The translations under genes and the position numbers were made by a program. Shown one piece after another: positions 1-7,858 of a stretch of DNA of 64,000 bases. Under the pieces are notes generated by a model that saw only the letters and a program-made list of their open reading frames with translations, was not told the DNA's origin and did not search any database. The first letter of the stretch is position 1. The number at the start of each line of letters is the position of its first letter. Source of the DNA: Bacteroides stercoris ATCC 43183 (GTDB lineage: Bacteria; Bacteroidota; Bacteroidia; Bacteroidales; Bacteroidaceae); contig NZ_CP102262.1 in NCBI RefSeq assembly GCF_025147325.1, forward strand, positions 3,943,932 through 4,007,931, in the 5' to 3' direction.

Positions 1-1656
1 TATAATTATGTAGGTGATGTACGTAGAACAACCAATTCTCCTAACTCACTATACAAATCTCAATATAAAGAATACCACGACTTGCTGGAAGCTACCATAA
101 ATTATAGTTTCAACCTAAAGGAGAAGCACAACTTTAATATATTGGCAGGTAGTTCATACGAAAATTATCGGATGAATCAAATCAAAGGAACAGCCAACAA
201 CATGATATCCAATGATTTTTTCTCTTTCAACTATTATGATACCTCCAAAGCTACCAATAGCATTTTAGCCGATCAGATTGACACTTGGGCCATGATGTCT
301 TACTTCGGTCGTATAAACTACAACTTCAAGGAAAGATATTTGCTGGAAGCCAATGTACGTTATGACGGCAGTTCACGTCTTGCCCCCTCACACCGTTGGA
401 AAGCTTTTCCTTCTGTTTCTGCAGCATGGCGTGTTAACGAAGAAAAGTGGTTTAACCTTGATTGGGTCAGCAATTTAAAACTCAGAATGTCTTGGGGACA
501 GCTTGGTAATGGAGCCGTTTTGGGATTATACGACTATATTCCCTTGATAACCTATTCACAGAAAGATATACCGGCAAGCTATCAAGGTGAAAAATGGCTT
601 TACCAAAGCAGCATGGCATCTGAAGACAAAACATGGGAAACCGTAGAAACTACTAATATCGGACTTGATTTCGGACTTCTCAATAACCGCCTAACCGGTA
701 GTTTCGAATATTACTGGAAGTTTAATAACGATATGTTATCCGCACTTCAATTGCCTCATCAGATCGGAATTAATGTTCCAAATATGAATGTAGGTAAACT
801 CAAAACATGGGGTTGGGACTTTAATATCAACTGGAGAGACCAAATTAAAGACTTCAGCTATCAAATCGGTTTCAATATCTCAGATAGCAAAAATGAACTG
901 TTAAAATATGATGGAGCCAGCGTAGTAAACGCCGGTGTTGTAAAATTGTTGGAAGGCTATCCTATCAATACTATCTGGGGATATCAAACCGATGGTTTCT
1001 GGTCCAGCCGTGAAGAATATTTGCAATATAAAGCCGATCATCCAGGATATGAATCATTCCAAGATGGTATTATCAGCGGTGGAGACGTAAAATATGTTGC
1101 CCAAGGAAAACCTGATCATAAGATTGGAGTAGGAAACGGCAGCCCCGAAGATTCCGGTGATTTGGTTATGTTAGGAAACACAACACCCCGTTTCCTCTAT
1201 GGTATAAACTTAGCGGCACAATGGAAAGGTTTTGACTTGTCACTCATATTCCAGGGAGTAGGAAAACGCGACCTGGTATTGAATGGAAGAATGTTTCCGA
1301 TAGCCAATGACGCTGAAATGCCCTGGACTATTCACCGTGATTATTGGACAGAAGAAAATCCTAATGCCTATTGGCCGCGTCTTTATCAATATAAAGGAGA
1401 TGACTTCAATTCTAAACCAGCTGACAGATGGATACAGGATGCATCTTATTTCCGTTTGAAAAATGTAACATTAGGATATACAATTCCTATTTCTAAGAAG
1501 TATATGGAAAAATTAAGGGTTTATGTAACCGGACAAGATTTATTCGAAATTTCCGATATACTGGAAGTGATGGATCCGGAAGTCGAAAGCAACGCCAACA
1601 GAGGTATGTATCCTTTCTTCCGCAGTTGGACTTTAGGTTTAAATGTTACATTCTAA
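1..1656 (+). CDS. SusC-like TonB-dependent outer-membrane receptor, 5' truncated by window edge
   Basis: The reading frame is open from base 1, so only the last 551 residues are present. They are rich in alternating aromatic and polar beta-strands typical of the barrel of SusC-family TonB-dependent transporters. The chain ends in an aromatic-terminated strand (LGLNVTF), the usual outer-membrane beta-barrel signature. The plug, carboxypeptidase-like domain and TonB box would lie upstream, outside the window. A SusD gene starts 12 bases downstream, which is the obligate partner arrangement. The family imports oligosaccharides across the outer membrane with a SusD lid. Here the substrate is inferred only from the enzymes further right (uronate-containing, possibly fucosylated glycan). 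Confidence 0.93.
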   Translation, partial: YNYVGDVRRTTNSPNSLYKSQYKEYHDLLEATINYSFNLKEKHNFNILAGSSYENYRMNQIKGTANNMISNDFFSFNYYDTSKATNSILADQIDTWAMMSYFGRINYNFKERYLLEANVRYDGSSRLAPSHRWKAFPSVSAAWRVNEEKWFNLDWVSNLKLRMSWGQLGNGAVLGLYDYIPLITYSQKDIPASYQGEKWLYQSSMASEDKTWETVETTNIGLDFGLLNNRLTGSFEYYWKFNNDMLSALQLPHQIGINVPNMNVGKLKTWGWDFNINWRDQIKDFSYQIGFNISDSKNELLKYDGASVVNAGVVKLLEGYPINTIWGYQTDGFWSSREEYLQYKADHPGYESFQDGIISGGDVKYVAQGKPDHKIGVGNGSPEDSGDLVMLGNTTPRFLYGINLAAQWKGFDLSLIFQGVGKRDLVLNGRMFPIANDAEMPWTIHRDYWTEENPNAYWPRLYQYKGDDFNSKPADRWIQDASYFRLKNVTLGYTIPISKKYMEKLRVYVTGQDLFEISDILEVMDPEVESNANRGMYPFFRSWTLGLNVTF

Positions 1657-1668
1657 AAATACACTACG

Positions 1669-3348
1669 ATGAAAAATATATTTTTACTGCTTATCGGTGC
1701 TCTATTAGTCAGCAGTTGTTCATTAGACAGAGAACCGGAAACGACATTAAGCGATGTCAAATTTTGGAGAAGTGAGGCCGACTTGAGAGGTGCTTGTAAT
1801 CGTTTATATATTGATCTGCCGGGCTTCTTAACGGGTAGAGGACATGATTTGCGTTCGGAAGAATTAATAGGAAATACTCCCGATGAGATTTCTTCCGGAA
1901 ATCGCAGTATCCCGGAAACTGATAAAGAGTGGACTGATCCTTATAACAAGATAGGCGTCTGCAACAACATCATTGTCAAGGGAGAGAATATAGATATCAA
2001 CGAAACGACAAAAAACCGCTGGTTAGCAGAAGCACATTTTTTTCGTGCCTTCTATTATTTTGACTTGGTAAAGAAATATGGCGACGTGCCACTTATTCTG
2101 AAAGTCTTCAACAATACCAGTGACCCAGAAATAAAGAAAGGCAGGGATTCACGCGAAGCTGTCATACAACAATGTTATAAAGATTTGGATTTTGCAGCAC
2201 AATGGCTTCCCGATATTGATAAACTGGCAGATAATGCAAACTGGGGACGTGTATCCCGCTCTGCTGCACTGGCAATGATTGTACGTATCGGACTCTATGA
2301 GGGCACTTATATCAAGTATCACAATTTAACGGAAGGAGACAGCCAAAGTCACTTGAAAAAGTCTATCGATGCAGCTGAGACTATGTTTAAGGAAAATAAA
2401 CACGACCTTTATCCTGACTTCCAGAAATTGTTTTATTTTGATGGCGAAGGACGCCAAAATAAAGAAAACATCTTTGTAAAAGTGTATGGACCAAATGGAG
2501 TTAACAATGCAATTACATGGCACAACCAATGTAGCTCAAAAGCCGGACAAGCAACCATAACACGCCAAATGATTGATAACTTTTTATACATCGACGGATT
2601 ACCCAGAAAAGTTTCGGTTCATTATCAAGAAGAAACCAATTTTGATGACATATTCAGTAATCGTGATCCCCGTTTGGAAATGACCGTATTTTCCTACAAA
2701 GAAATATCTTTCAAGAATGCGGAATACTTACCCTTTGATAACGTAAACCACAGCGGCTATGGGTATCCCATCAAGAAAGGGTATATGCAGGAAGAGTATG
2801 ATACTAATTCTAAAGAAACCGTTGATAAAATGCATATTCGTTATGCCGAAATCTTGATTTCATATGCTGAAGCACTTTATGAATATAATGGAAAAATCAG
2901 TGATGACCAATTGGAAGCTACTGTCAACTATATTAGAAAACGTTCCGGATTTAATACGAAACTAACTAATGGATTCGTATCTGATCATCAATTGAACATG
3001 TTAGACGAAATTCGAAGAGAGCGTATTGTCGAATTCATTGATGAAAACATACACTATGATGACATAATTCGTTGGAAAACAGCAGAAAAAGTACTTCCCC
3101 AAACAATGTTGGGTATTCTGTTCAATCCCGATGAAAGTGCCAAAACTGCCAAAGAGCTGGGTTATAAATTTACAGATGCAAATGGTGCTTACAACGAAGT
3201 GAAAGTGTACGATCAAGCTAATATTTATGTAATAGAGGAAGCTGACAGTCGTAAATTCGATCCTCAGCGTGACTATTTATATCCTATTCCAAGTTACGAG
3301 ATTGCTACATCTAATGGAAATATTAAACAAAATCCATATTGGAAATAA
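1669..3348 (+). CDS. SusD-like surface glycan-binding lipoprotein
   Basis: 559 residues, the usual SusD/RagB length. The N-terminus is a lipoprotein signal ending in SSCS, so Cys17 would be lipidated and the protein exposed on the outer membrane. The early stretch PETTLSDVKFW and the later RWLAEAHFFRAFYYFDLVKK segment are typical of SusD TPR helices. The C-terminal RDYLYPIP and QNPYWK motifs match the family end. It lies 12 bases after the SusC gene and 21 bases before a small lipoprotein gene, so the three form one operon. It should cap the SusC barrel and bind the oligosaccharide; substrate specificity cannot be read from sequence. Confidence 0.94.
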   Translation: MKNIFLLLIGALLVSSCSLDREPETTLSDVKFWRSEADLRGACNRLYIDLPGFLTGRGHDLRSEELIGNTPDEISSGNRSIPETDKEWTDPYNKIGVCNNIIVKGENIDINETTKNRWLAEAHFFRAFYYFDLVKKYGDVPLILKVFNNTSDPEIKKGRDSREAVIQQCYKDLDFAAQWLPDIDKLADNANWGRVSRSAALAMIVRIGLYEGTYIKYHNLTEGDSQSHLKKSIDAAETMFKENKHDLYPDFQKLFYFDGEGRQNKENIFVKVYGPNGVNNAITWHNQCSSKAGQATITRQMIDNFLYIDGLPRKVSVHYQEETNFDDIFSNRDPRLEMTVFSYKEISFKNAEYLPFDNVNHSGYGYPIKKGYMQEEYDTNSKETVDKMHIRYAEILISYAEALYEYNGKISDDQLEATVNYIRKRSGFNTKLTNGFVSDHQLNMLDEIRRERIVEFIDENIHYDDIIRWKTAEKVLPQTMLGILFNPDESAKTAKELGYKFTDANGAYNEVKVYDQANIYVIEEADSRKFDPQRDYLYPIPSYEIATSNGNIKQNPYWK

Positions 3349-3369
3349 TAAATTAAAAGAATAAATGAT

Positions 3370-3945
3370 ATGAAAACATTAAAAAATAAAATATCCTTTT
3401 TGCTACTGTTTACAATGTGTTGCCTCTTAGGCAGTTGTGATAAATCGCATGAAGAATGGGAAGATGGAGACCCAGCATTGGCTCATGTTTACTATTATTG
3501 TTTTGAAAAATGGGGAACTATCCCGGTAGGGAATGATGTTACTTACACAGTAAAGCAAGGAGAGACACTTGCCATACCTACACAATTCTACAGCAAGTTT
3601 GTCCGTTCATATAGTCCCGAAGTATATTATTATACTTCTGCGATTTCCGACAAAACACCCCTGATATGCGGAACAGACTATATTGTCACTGATAAAGACG
3701 GTAATGAATTAACCCCGGATGCATCAGGAGCCTATAAGATGATTTGGCCAAATGCAAAAGGAGGAGTACAAAACATATATATAAAAGCTTTGAACGGTAA
3801 AAAAGGGTCTTTCCATGTACTGACTTTTGATCCTAACAAAAAAATGGATGTAACTGATGTCACAACCACTTCCATTATTAAAACGGATGAATATGAAGTA
3901 CGGGCAATGTCTGAAAATTATCGTGTTACAGTAATCATAGAATAA
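3370..3945 (+). CDS. Small surface lipoprotein of the PUL, candidate glycan-binding protein
   Basis: 191 residues with a lipoprotein signal (hydrophobic segment then LLGSCDKS). I do not recognise the family. Its position directly after susC-susD and its likely beta-rich composition fit an accessory surface glycan-binding protein (SusE/SGBP position), although it is much shorter than most SGBPs and may hold only one or two beta-sandwich domains. It is the last gene of the operon: a strong hairpin terminator follows about 90 bases downstream. Function is inferred from context only. Confidence 0.8.
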   Translation: MKTLKNKISFLLLFTMCCLLGSCDKSHEEWEDGDPALAHVYYYCFEKWGTIPVGNDVTYTVKQGETLAIPTQFYSKFVRSYSPEVYYYTSAISDKTPLICGTDYIVTDKDGNELTPDASGAYKMIWPNAKGGVQNIYIKALNGKKGSFHVLTFDPNKKMDVTDVTTTSIIKTDEYEVRAMSENYRVTVIIE

Positions 3946-4033
3946 TCTATTAATGATTATTCTCTCATCACACGTTTTTTTATAGCTAACCGCCTATAAT
4001 CAAGATTATTAATTGGTTATAAGAAGCGTTATG

Positions 4034-4071
4034 ACAGTGATGACCGAATACCGGTCGTCACTGTTTTTTTT
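4034..4071 (+). terminator. Intrinsic terminator of the truncated SusC/SusD operon
   Basis: A 13-base stem (4034-4046 with 4052-4064, one G-T pair) closes a 5-base loop and runs directly into a T tract. It separates the SusC/SusD operon from the HU/VirE pair. Confidence 0.9.
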
Positions 4072-4099
4072 AAATTTTTATCCTCAATATTACTTTAAC

Positions 4100-4708
4100 T
4101 CATTGATTTATAGCCATTACATACACTTTATGCGACCCTTGCCCCAATGTTGTTAAAATACCTTTCTCCACCAGTAAATTGAGGTCATTCAACGCCTTGT
4201 TCTTCAAAAGTCCCGTAATTCCGCTGTAATCCTTGCGCGTAATGAATGGATTTGCATCCAAAAACGCGCACAGTCTGCGGTAACGTTCCGCACCGCTGAT
4301 GTCCTCACTGTGCCGGAAGCCATACCCTGCCCTTACACGTTCCACAAATCCTGCACACTGTTTCCGGAAGCCGGGCGATACGCGGAAATGCACCTTGCCG
4401 AAAAATATCGTCTGCGCATGGATTTCCTTCTTGTCCATGACGGGACGTGCTGTCAGTCCCGCCGAAAAATACCCCATATTGCCCAACTGTACATGATGCC
4501 CTTCGGAAAGGTAATAGGAAATGCGGCTTTCCAATGCCGCAAGCACTCCCTCTACGTCTCCGGGAGTAAAACTGGTTGCCTGTGAAATATCGCTGACCAG
4601 ACGTTTGCCGGTGATAGTCCCCTTGTTCACGATGCGGGGATACATGGGTTGTAATTCGCCGTCTCCTTTCGGGTTGGGCTTTCTCTGGAAATCATACTCT
4701 GCTGCCAT
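4100..4708 (-). CDS. HU-like DNA-binding protein with C-terminal helix-turn-helix
   Basis: 202 residues. Roughly residues 20-125 resemble the HU/IHF fold as modified in Bacteroidetes: a helical start, then GHHVQLGNMGYFSAG, a beta-arm region and a conserved FRVSPGFRK-type strand. The last 60 residues (FLDANPFITRKDYSGITGLL onward) look like a winged helix-turn-helix. Such two-part HU proteins are common in Bacteroides and often sit beside VirE-like genes; here the VirE-like gene is divergent, about 500 bases away, with a long palindrome between them. The likely role is sequence-directed DNA binding, perhaps of that palindrome, but this is inference. No signal peptide. Confidence 0.82.
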   Translation of the reverse strand: MAAEYDFQRKPNPKGDGELQPMYPRIVNKGTITGKRLVSDISQATSFTPGDVEGVLAALESRISYYLSEGHHVQLGNMGYFSAGLTARPVMDKKEIHAQTIFFGKVHFRVSPGFRKQCAGFVERVRAGYGFRHSEDISGAERYRRLCAFLDANPFITRKDYSGITGLLKNKALNDLNLLVEKGILTTLGQGSHKVYVMAINQ

Positions 4709-5207
4709 TGTCGTTCTGTTTTTTTAGTTATGTAATAATTGAAAATCCTGTTGTATCGGTAGCTTACGCCATTCGGCCGCATAAATTCGGATATTCTCCG
4801 CGGTCCGTTCGGGAAAAGCTGGAAGATAAACAACGTTTTGCTTCGTTGTTTTTATTTGTCCGGACCATGCAAAATGCCGTTATGCTTACAGTAAAACCCC
4901 GTTTTGCAGTTGCAGGCCCGGCGGTTGCCGGCTGCGGGCTGTGGGGCCCGCATATGAAGGCTCTTCGGCCCGCAATTGCAAAACGGGGTTTTACACCTTG
5001 TAAAGATACAAAATCCATCAGGAAAAGTCAAGTTTTCAACGGTTTGTTTTCCGATTATTTCCATTTATTTCCGGAGATAAATACTGGCAAAAATCTTAAA
5101 ACAAAAGGGCGGATTTGCTTGCTTCCAGCCCGTTTTATGCGTATCTTGCAGAGTCTAAGAGAAACGCTCTTATCTCCACTAAATTTTTCCAAACAACCAA
5201 CACCGGA
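4709..5207. other. Non-coding divergent region between HU-like and VirE-like genes
   Basis: 499 bases with no convincing gene; short frames here do not resemble proteins. The main content is the palindromic element at 4891-4994. The base composition switches from AT-rich near the HU gene to GC-rich around the palindrome. Confidence 0.7.
4891..4994. repeat. About 104-base palindromic element with nested hairpins
   Basis: Outer arms of 23 bases (4891-4913 and 4972-4994) are reverse complements with a single mismatch. The GC-rich interior contains a further perfect 7-base stem around 4933-4952 (TGCGGGC/GCCCGCA) and several GGCCCG runs. The element lies midway between the two divergent genes and could be a binding site for the HU-like protein, a transcription barrier or a small non-autonomous mobile element. 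Confidence 0.85.
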
Positions 5208-7307
5208 ATGAGAATAACCTTTATCAAGGAAAACCGTGACGCGGGCACGGAAAGTATCAGCACCTGCGATACAGCCGCATTTATTACCAAAATCAAGTCG
5301 GAAACCAAGCCCGGACATGTCAGTGCATTACGCACCATGCTCGAATATACAAGCCATGGCAGCGGCGGAACCTACGGACATATCGACAAGCTTCCCCGCA
5401 TATGCCCCGCTATGGAGTACGGACGCAGCCGCGAGGGCGAACGGCGGATGAAACGCTACAACGGTATTGTACTGCTGGAGGTAGGCGGACTGTCCGGCAT
5501 GTCCGAAGCGGAACTGGTGAAAGAACAGGCGGCACTCCTTCCCCAAACCTATGCAGCTTTCGCAGGAAGCAGCGGACGGAGCGTGAAGATATGGGCGCTG
5601 TTTGCCTTGCCGAACGGCAAACTTCCGCAACGGGAAGAAGAAATCAGCCTGTTCCATGCACATGCTTACCGCATGGCGGTACAATGTTACCAACCCCTGC
5701 TTCCGTTTCCCGTAACGTTGAAAGAGCCCTCGCCTGCCGATACTTTCCGCATGACGCTGGACGAAACGCCTTACTTTGCTCCCGATGCCGTGCCTTTCTG
5801 TCTCGAACAACCCGTGACGATGCCCGGCGAGCGGACATTCAACCAACGAAAATTGGCAGAAAACAACCCTTTAAAGCGGTTGCAGCCGGGATTCGACTCC
5901 TCGCAAACTTTCACTCTGCTGTTTGAAACAGTCCTGGGTCGTGCGCTGGACGAAGTGGAGAACTGGCAGCGCGACCGGGATGATTTTCACCCGCTACTCA
6001 TCTCCATAGGCGAGCAATGCTTCAAAAGCGGTATCCCCGAAGAGGAAGCCGTCCGGCAGGTAATGATGCACTACCGACGGCAGGCAGACGAACAGACGGT
6101 GCGCACCGCACTGCACAATCTCTACCGCGAGTGCCGGGGATTCGGCAGAAAATCCGTACTGACTCCCGAACAGGACACGATGCTGAAACTGAACGAGTTC
6201 ATGGAACGCCGTTACGAATTCCGGTACAACCAGCTAATGGGTGATTTGGAATATCGCCAACGCGACTCCATCCACTTCTATTTTCATGTAATGGACCAGC
6301 GAGCGCGCAACAGCGTGGCTATGGATGCCCTGCAAGAGGGATTGCGTGTGTGGGACAGAGACGTGAACCGCTACCTGACCTCTAACCGCGTGCCGCTGTA
6401 CAATCCGGTGGAAGAATACCTGTGCGGCGTAGGCCGTTGGGACGGCAAAGACCGCATCCGTGCGCTTGCCGGACTTGTTCCCTGCAACAATCCGTATTGG
6501 CGTGAGCTGTTCTACCGTTGGTTTCTGAACATGGTGGCGCATTGGCGCGGACTGGGCAACAGGATGCACGCCAACAGCACATCACCGCTACTGATAGGTG
6601 CACAGGGTTACCGCAAGTCCACTTTCTGCCGCATCATCCTTCCTCCCGAACTCCGCTTCGGCTATACCGACAGTCTGGATTTTGGCAGCAAACGCGATGC
6701 GGAAATGTACCTGGGGCGCTTTCTGCTGGTGAATATCGACGAGTTCGACCAGGTGAGCATCCATCAGCAAGGCTTTCTGAAACACCTTCTGCAAAAGCCC
6801 GTTGCCAACCTGCGCAAGCCCTACGGAAGCAGTATCCAGGAGATAAGGCGGTATGCCTCGTTCATCGGGACGAGCAACCACAAAGACCTGCTGACGGACA
6901 GCAGCGGCAGCCGCCGTTTTGTATGTGTGGAAGTGACTGCCCCCATTGATACGAACGTGACGATAAACTACCGCCAGTTGTATGCACAAGCCATGCAAGC
7001 GATACGCAGCGGTGAAAGATACTGGTTTAATGACAAGGATGAAGCCGTTTTGAAAGAAAATAACCGGGAATTCGAGCAAATCAGTCCGATTGAACAGTTG
7101 TTCCATTGTCATTTCCGTTTACCACAAGAAGGGGAAGAGGGAGAATGGATGTCGCCGATACAGATTTTGGAAATTCTGCATGCAAAAAACGGTACAACGA
7201 AGCTGACAGAAGGGTATGCAAAATACTTCGGAAGGATACTGAAAAAGAACGATATAGAAGGTAAACATACCAATAAGGGAGTTGTGTATCGAATTGTCAA
7301 GTTATAA
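5208..7307 (+). CDS. VirE/BT4734-family protein with P-loop ATPase domain
   Basis: 699 residues from the ATG at 5208; the frame is open further upstream, but the extra residues look non-coding and the family begins MRITFIKE. The N-terminal third matches the BT4734-like domain seen before VirE domains. The C-terminal half holds a P-loop NTPase of the virulence-associated E type: Walker A GAQGYRKST at residues 464-472 and Walker B LLVNIDEFDQ. Related proteins resemble primase-helicases of mobile elements, but many Bacteroides carry isolated chromosomal copies with an HU-like neighbour and no integrase. No transposase or integrase is present nearby. Biological role unknown; a nucleic-acid ATPase is the safest statement. 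Confidence 0.85.
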   Translation: MRITFIKENRDAGTESISTCDTAAFITKIKSETKPGHVSALRTMLEYTSHGSGGTYGHIDKLPRICPAMEYGRSREGERRMKRYNGIVLLEVGGLSGMSEAELVKEQAALLPQTYAAFAGSSGRSVKIWALFALPNGKLPQREEEISLFHAHAYRMAVQCYQPLLPFPVTLKEPSPADTFRMTLDETPYFAPDAVPFCLEQPVTMPGERTFNQRKLAENNPLKRLQPGFDSSQTFTLLFETVLGRALDEVENWQRDRDDFHPLLISIGEQCFKSGIPEEEAVRQVMMHYRRQADEQTVRTALHNLYRECRGFGRKSVLTPEQDTMLKLNEFMERRYEFRYNQLMGDLEYRQRDSIHFYFHVMDQRARNSVAMDALQEGLRVWDRDVNRYLTSNRVPLYNPVEEYLCGVGRWDGKDRIRALAGLVPCNNPYWRELFYRWFLNMVAHWRGLGNRMHANSTSPLLIGAQGYRKSTFCRIILPPELRFGYTDSLDFGSKRDAEMYLGRFLLVNIDEFDQVSIHQQGFLKHLLQKPVANLRKPYGSSIQEIRRYASFIGTSNHKDLLTDSSGSRRFVCVEVTAPIDTNVTINYRQLYAQAMQAIRSGERYWFNDKDEAVLKENNREFEQISPIEQLFHCHFRLPQEGEEGEWMSPIQILEILHAKNGTTKLTEGYAKYFGRILKKNDIEGKHTNKGVVYRIVKL

Positions 7308-7321
7308 TATTTCATATTTAT

Positions 7322-7352
7322 GGAGTGATGACTAACTTTCAGTCATCACTCC
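7322..7352. terminator. Hairpin after VirE-like gene
   Basis: Perfect 12-base stem (7322-7333 with 7341-7352) and a 7-base loop, starting 15 bases after the stop codon. There is no T tract, so it may be a weak terminator or a protein site rather than a classic intrinsic terminator. Confidence 0.55.
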
Positions 7353-7702
7353 TCATCACGTTATTATCACTCTATAACAATCTTATTTTTAATGGATTAT
7401 ATTAAAAGTGACGAGTGATGAGCAAATTTCACTTCACTCCATTAGTAACTCTCATCTCCTGCCTTATGACTCGGAATTCAACAAAAAGGCACACCTGAAG
7501 CAACCGCTCACATGATTCATCTATATATTTCCTCAAACTAACAACCTCTGACAACAGATATATCCGACCCAACATGAATAAAAGCGAGATATATCCTGCA
7601 AACTAAACAAAATCAAAAGTACTTTAAACGAAAGTATAAGTATTATAAACCACAATATTAAAATCTTAAACAGTACCGACAAGGCTTTCTACTATTATCA
7701 CG

Positions 7703-7710
7703 TAACTTTG
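7703..7710 (+). promoter_or_regulatory. Candidate -7 box (TAACTTTG) for the lyase operon
   Basis: Matches the Bacteroides -7 consensus TAnnTTTG. No good TTTG -33 box at the right distance, as is common at regulator-dependent PUL promoters. It would give a leader of about 140 bases. Confidence 0.45.
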
Positions 7711-7858
7711 TTAACATACAAAGATTTAAAATTGCATATCATGAAAACAAAAATTCTTTGAAAGTGGAAGTAACACTGGATGGAGTAAAGAAAATATTGG
7801 ACTATAAGTTATAAAAATCAAAAGTCAGTAGACCATTAAAAAATAAAATTTCAAGATT

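Larger units (their letters stand above)
7308..7858. other. 551-base gap between VirE-like gene and lyase gene
   Basis: No full gene. It contains a perfect 12-base hairpin just after the VirE-like gene, several GTGATGA/TCATCAC copies to about 7445, a direct repeat GATATATCC at 7557 and 7588, a -7-like box at 7703-7710 and a short frame at 7758-7814 that looks like a gene tail. Confidence 0.6.

Noticed and set aside
4708..5211. Plus-strand frame of 167 codons across the palindrome
   Set aside because: It is interrupted by the repeat structure, has odd composition and overlaps the start of the VirE-like gene.
4100..7307. Complete integrative element
   Set aside because: No integrase, transposase, relaxase or clear direct-repeat borders; only a two-gene module can be supported.
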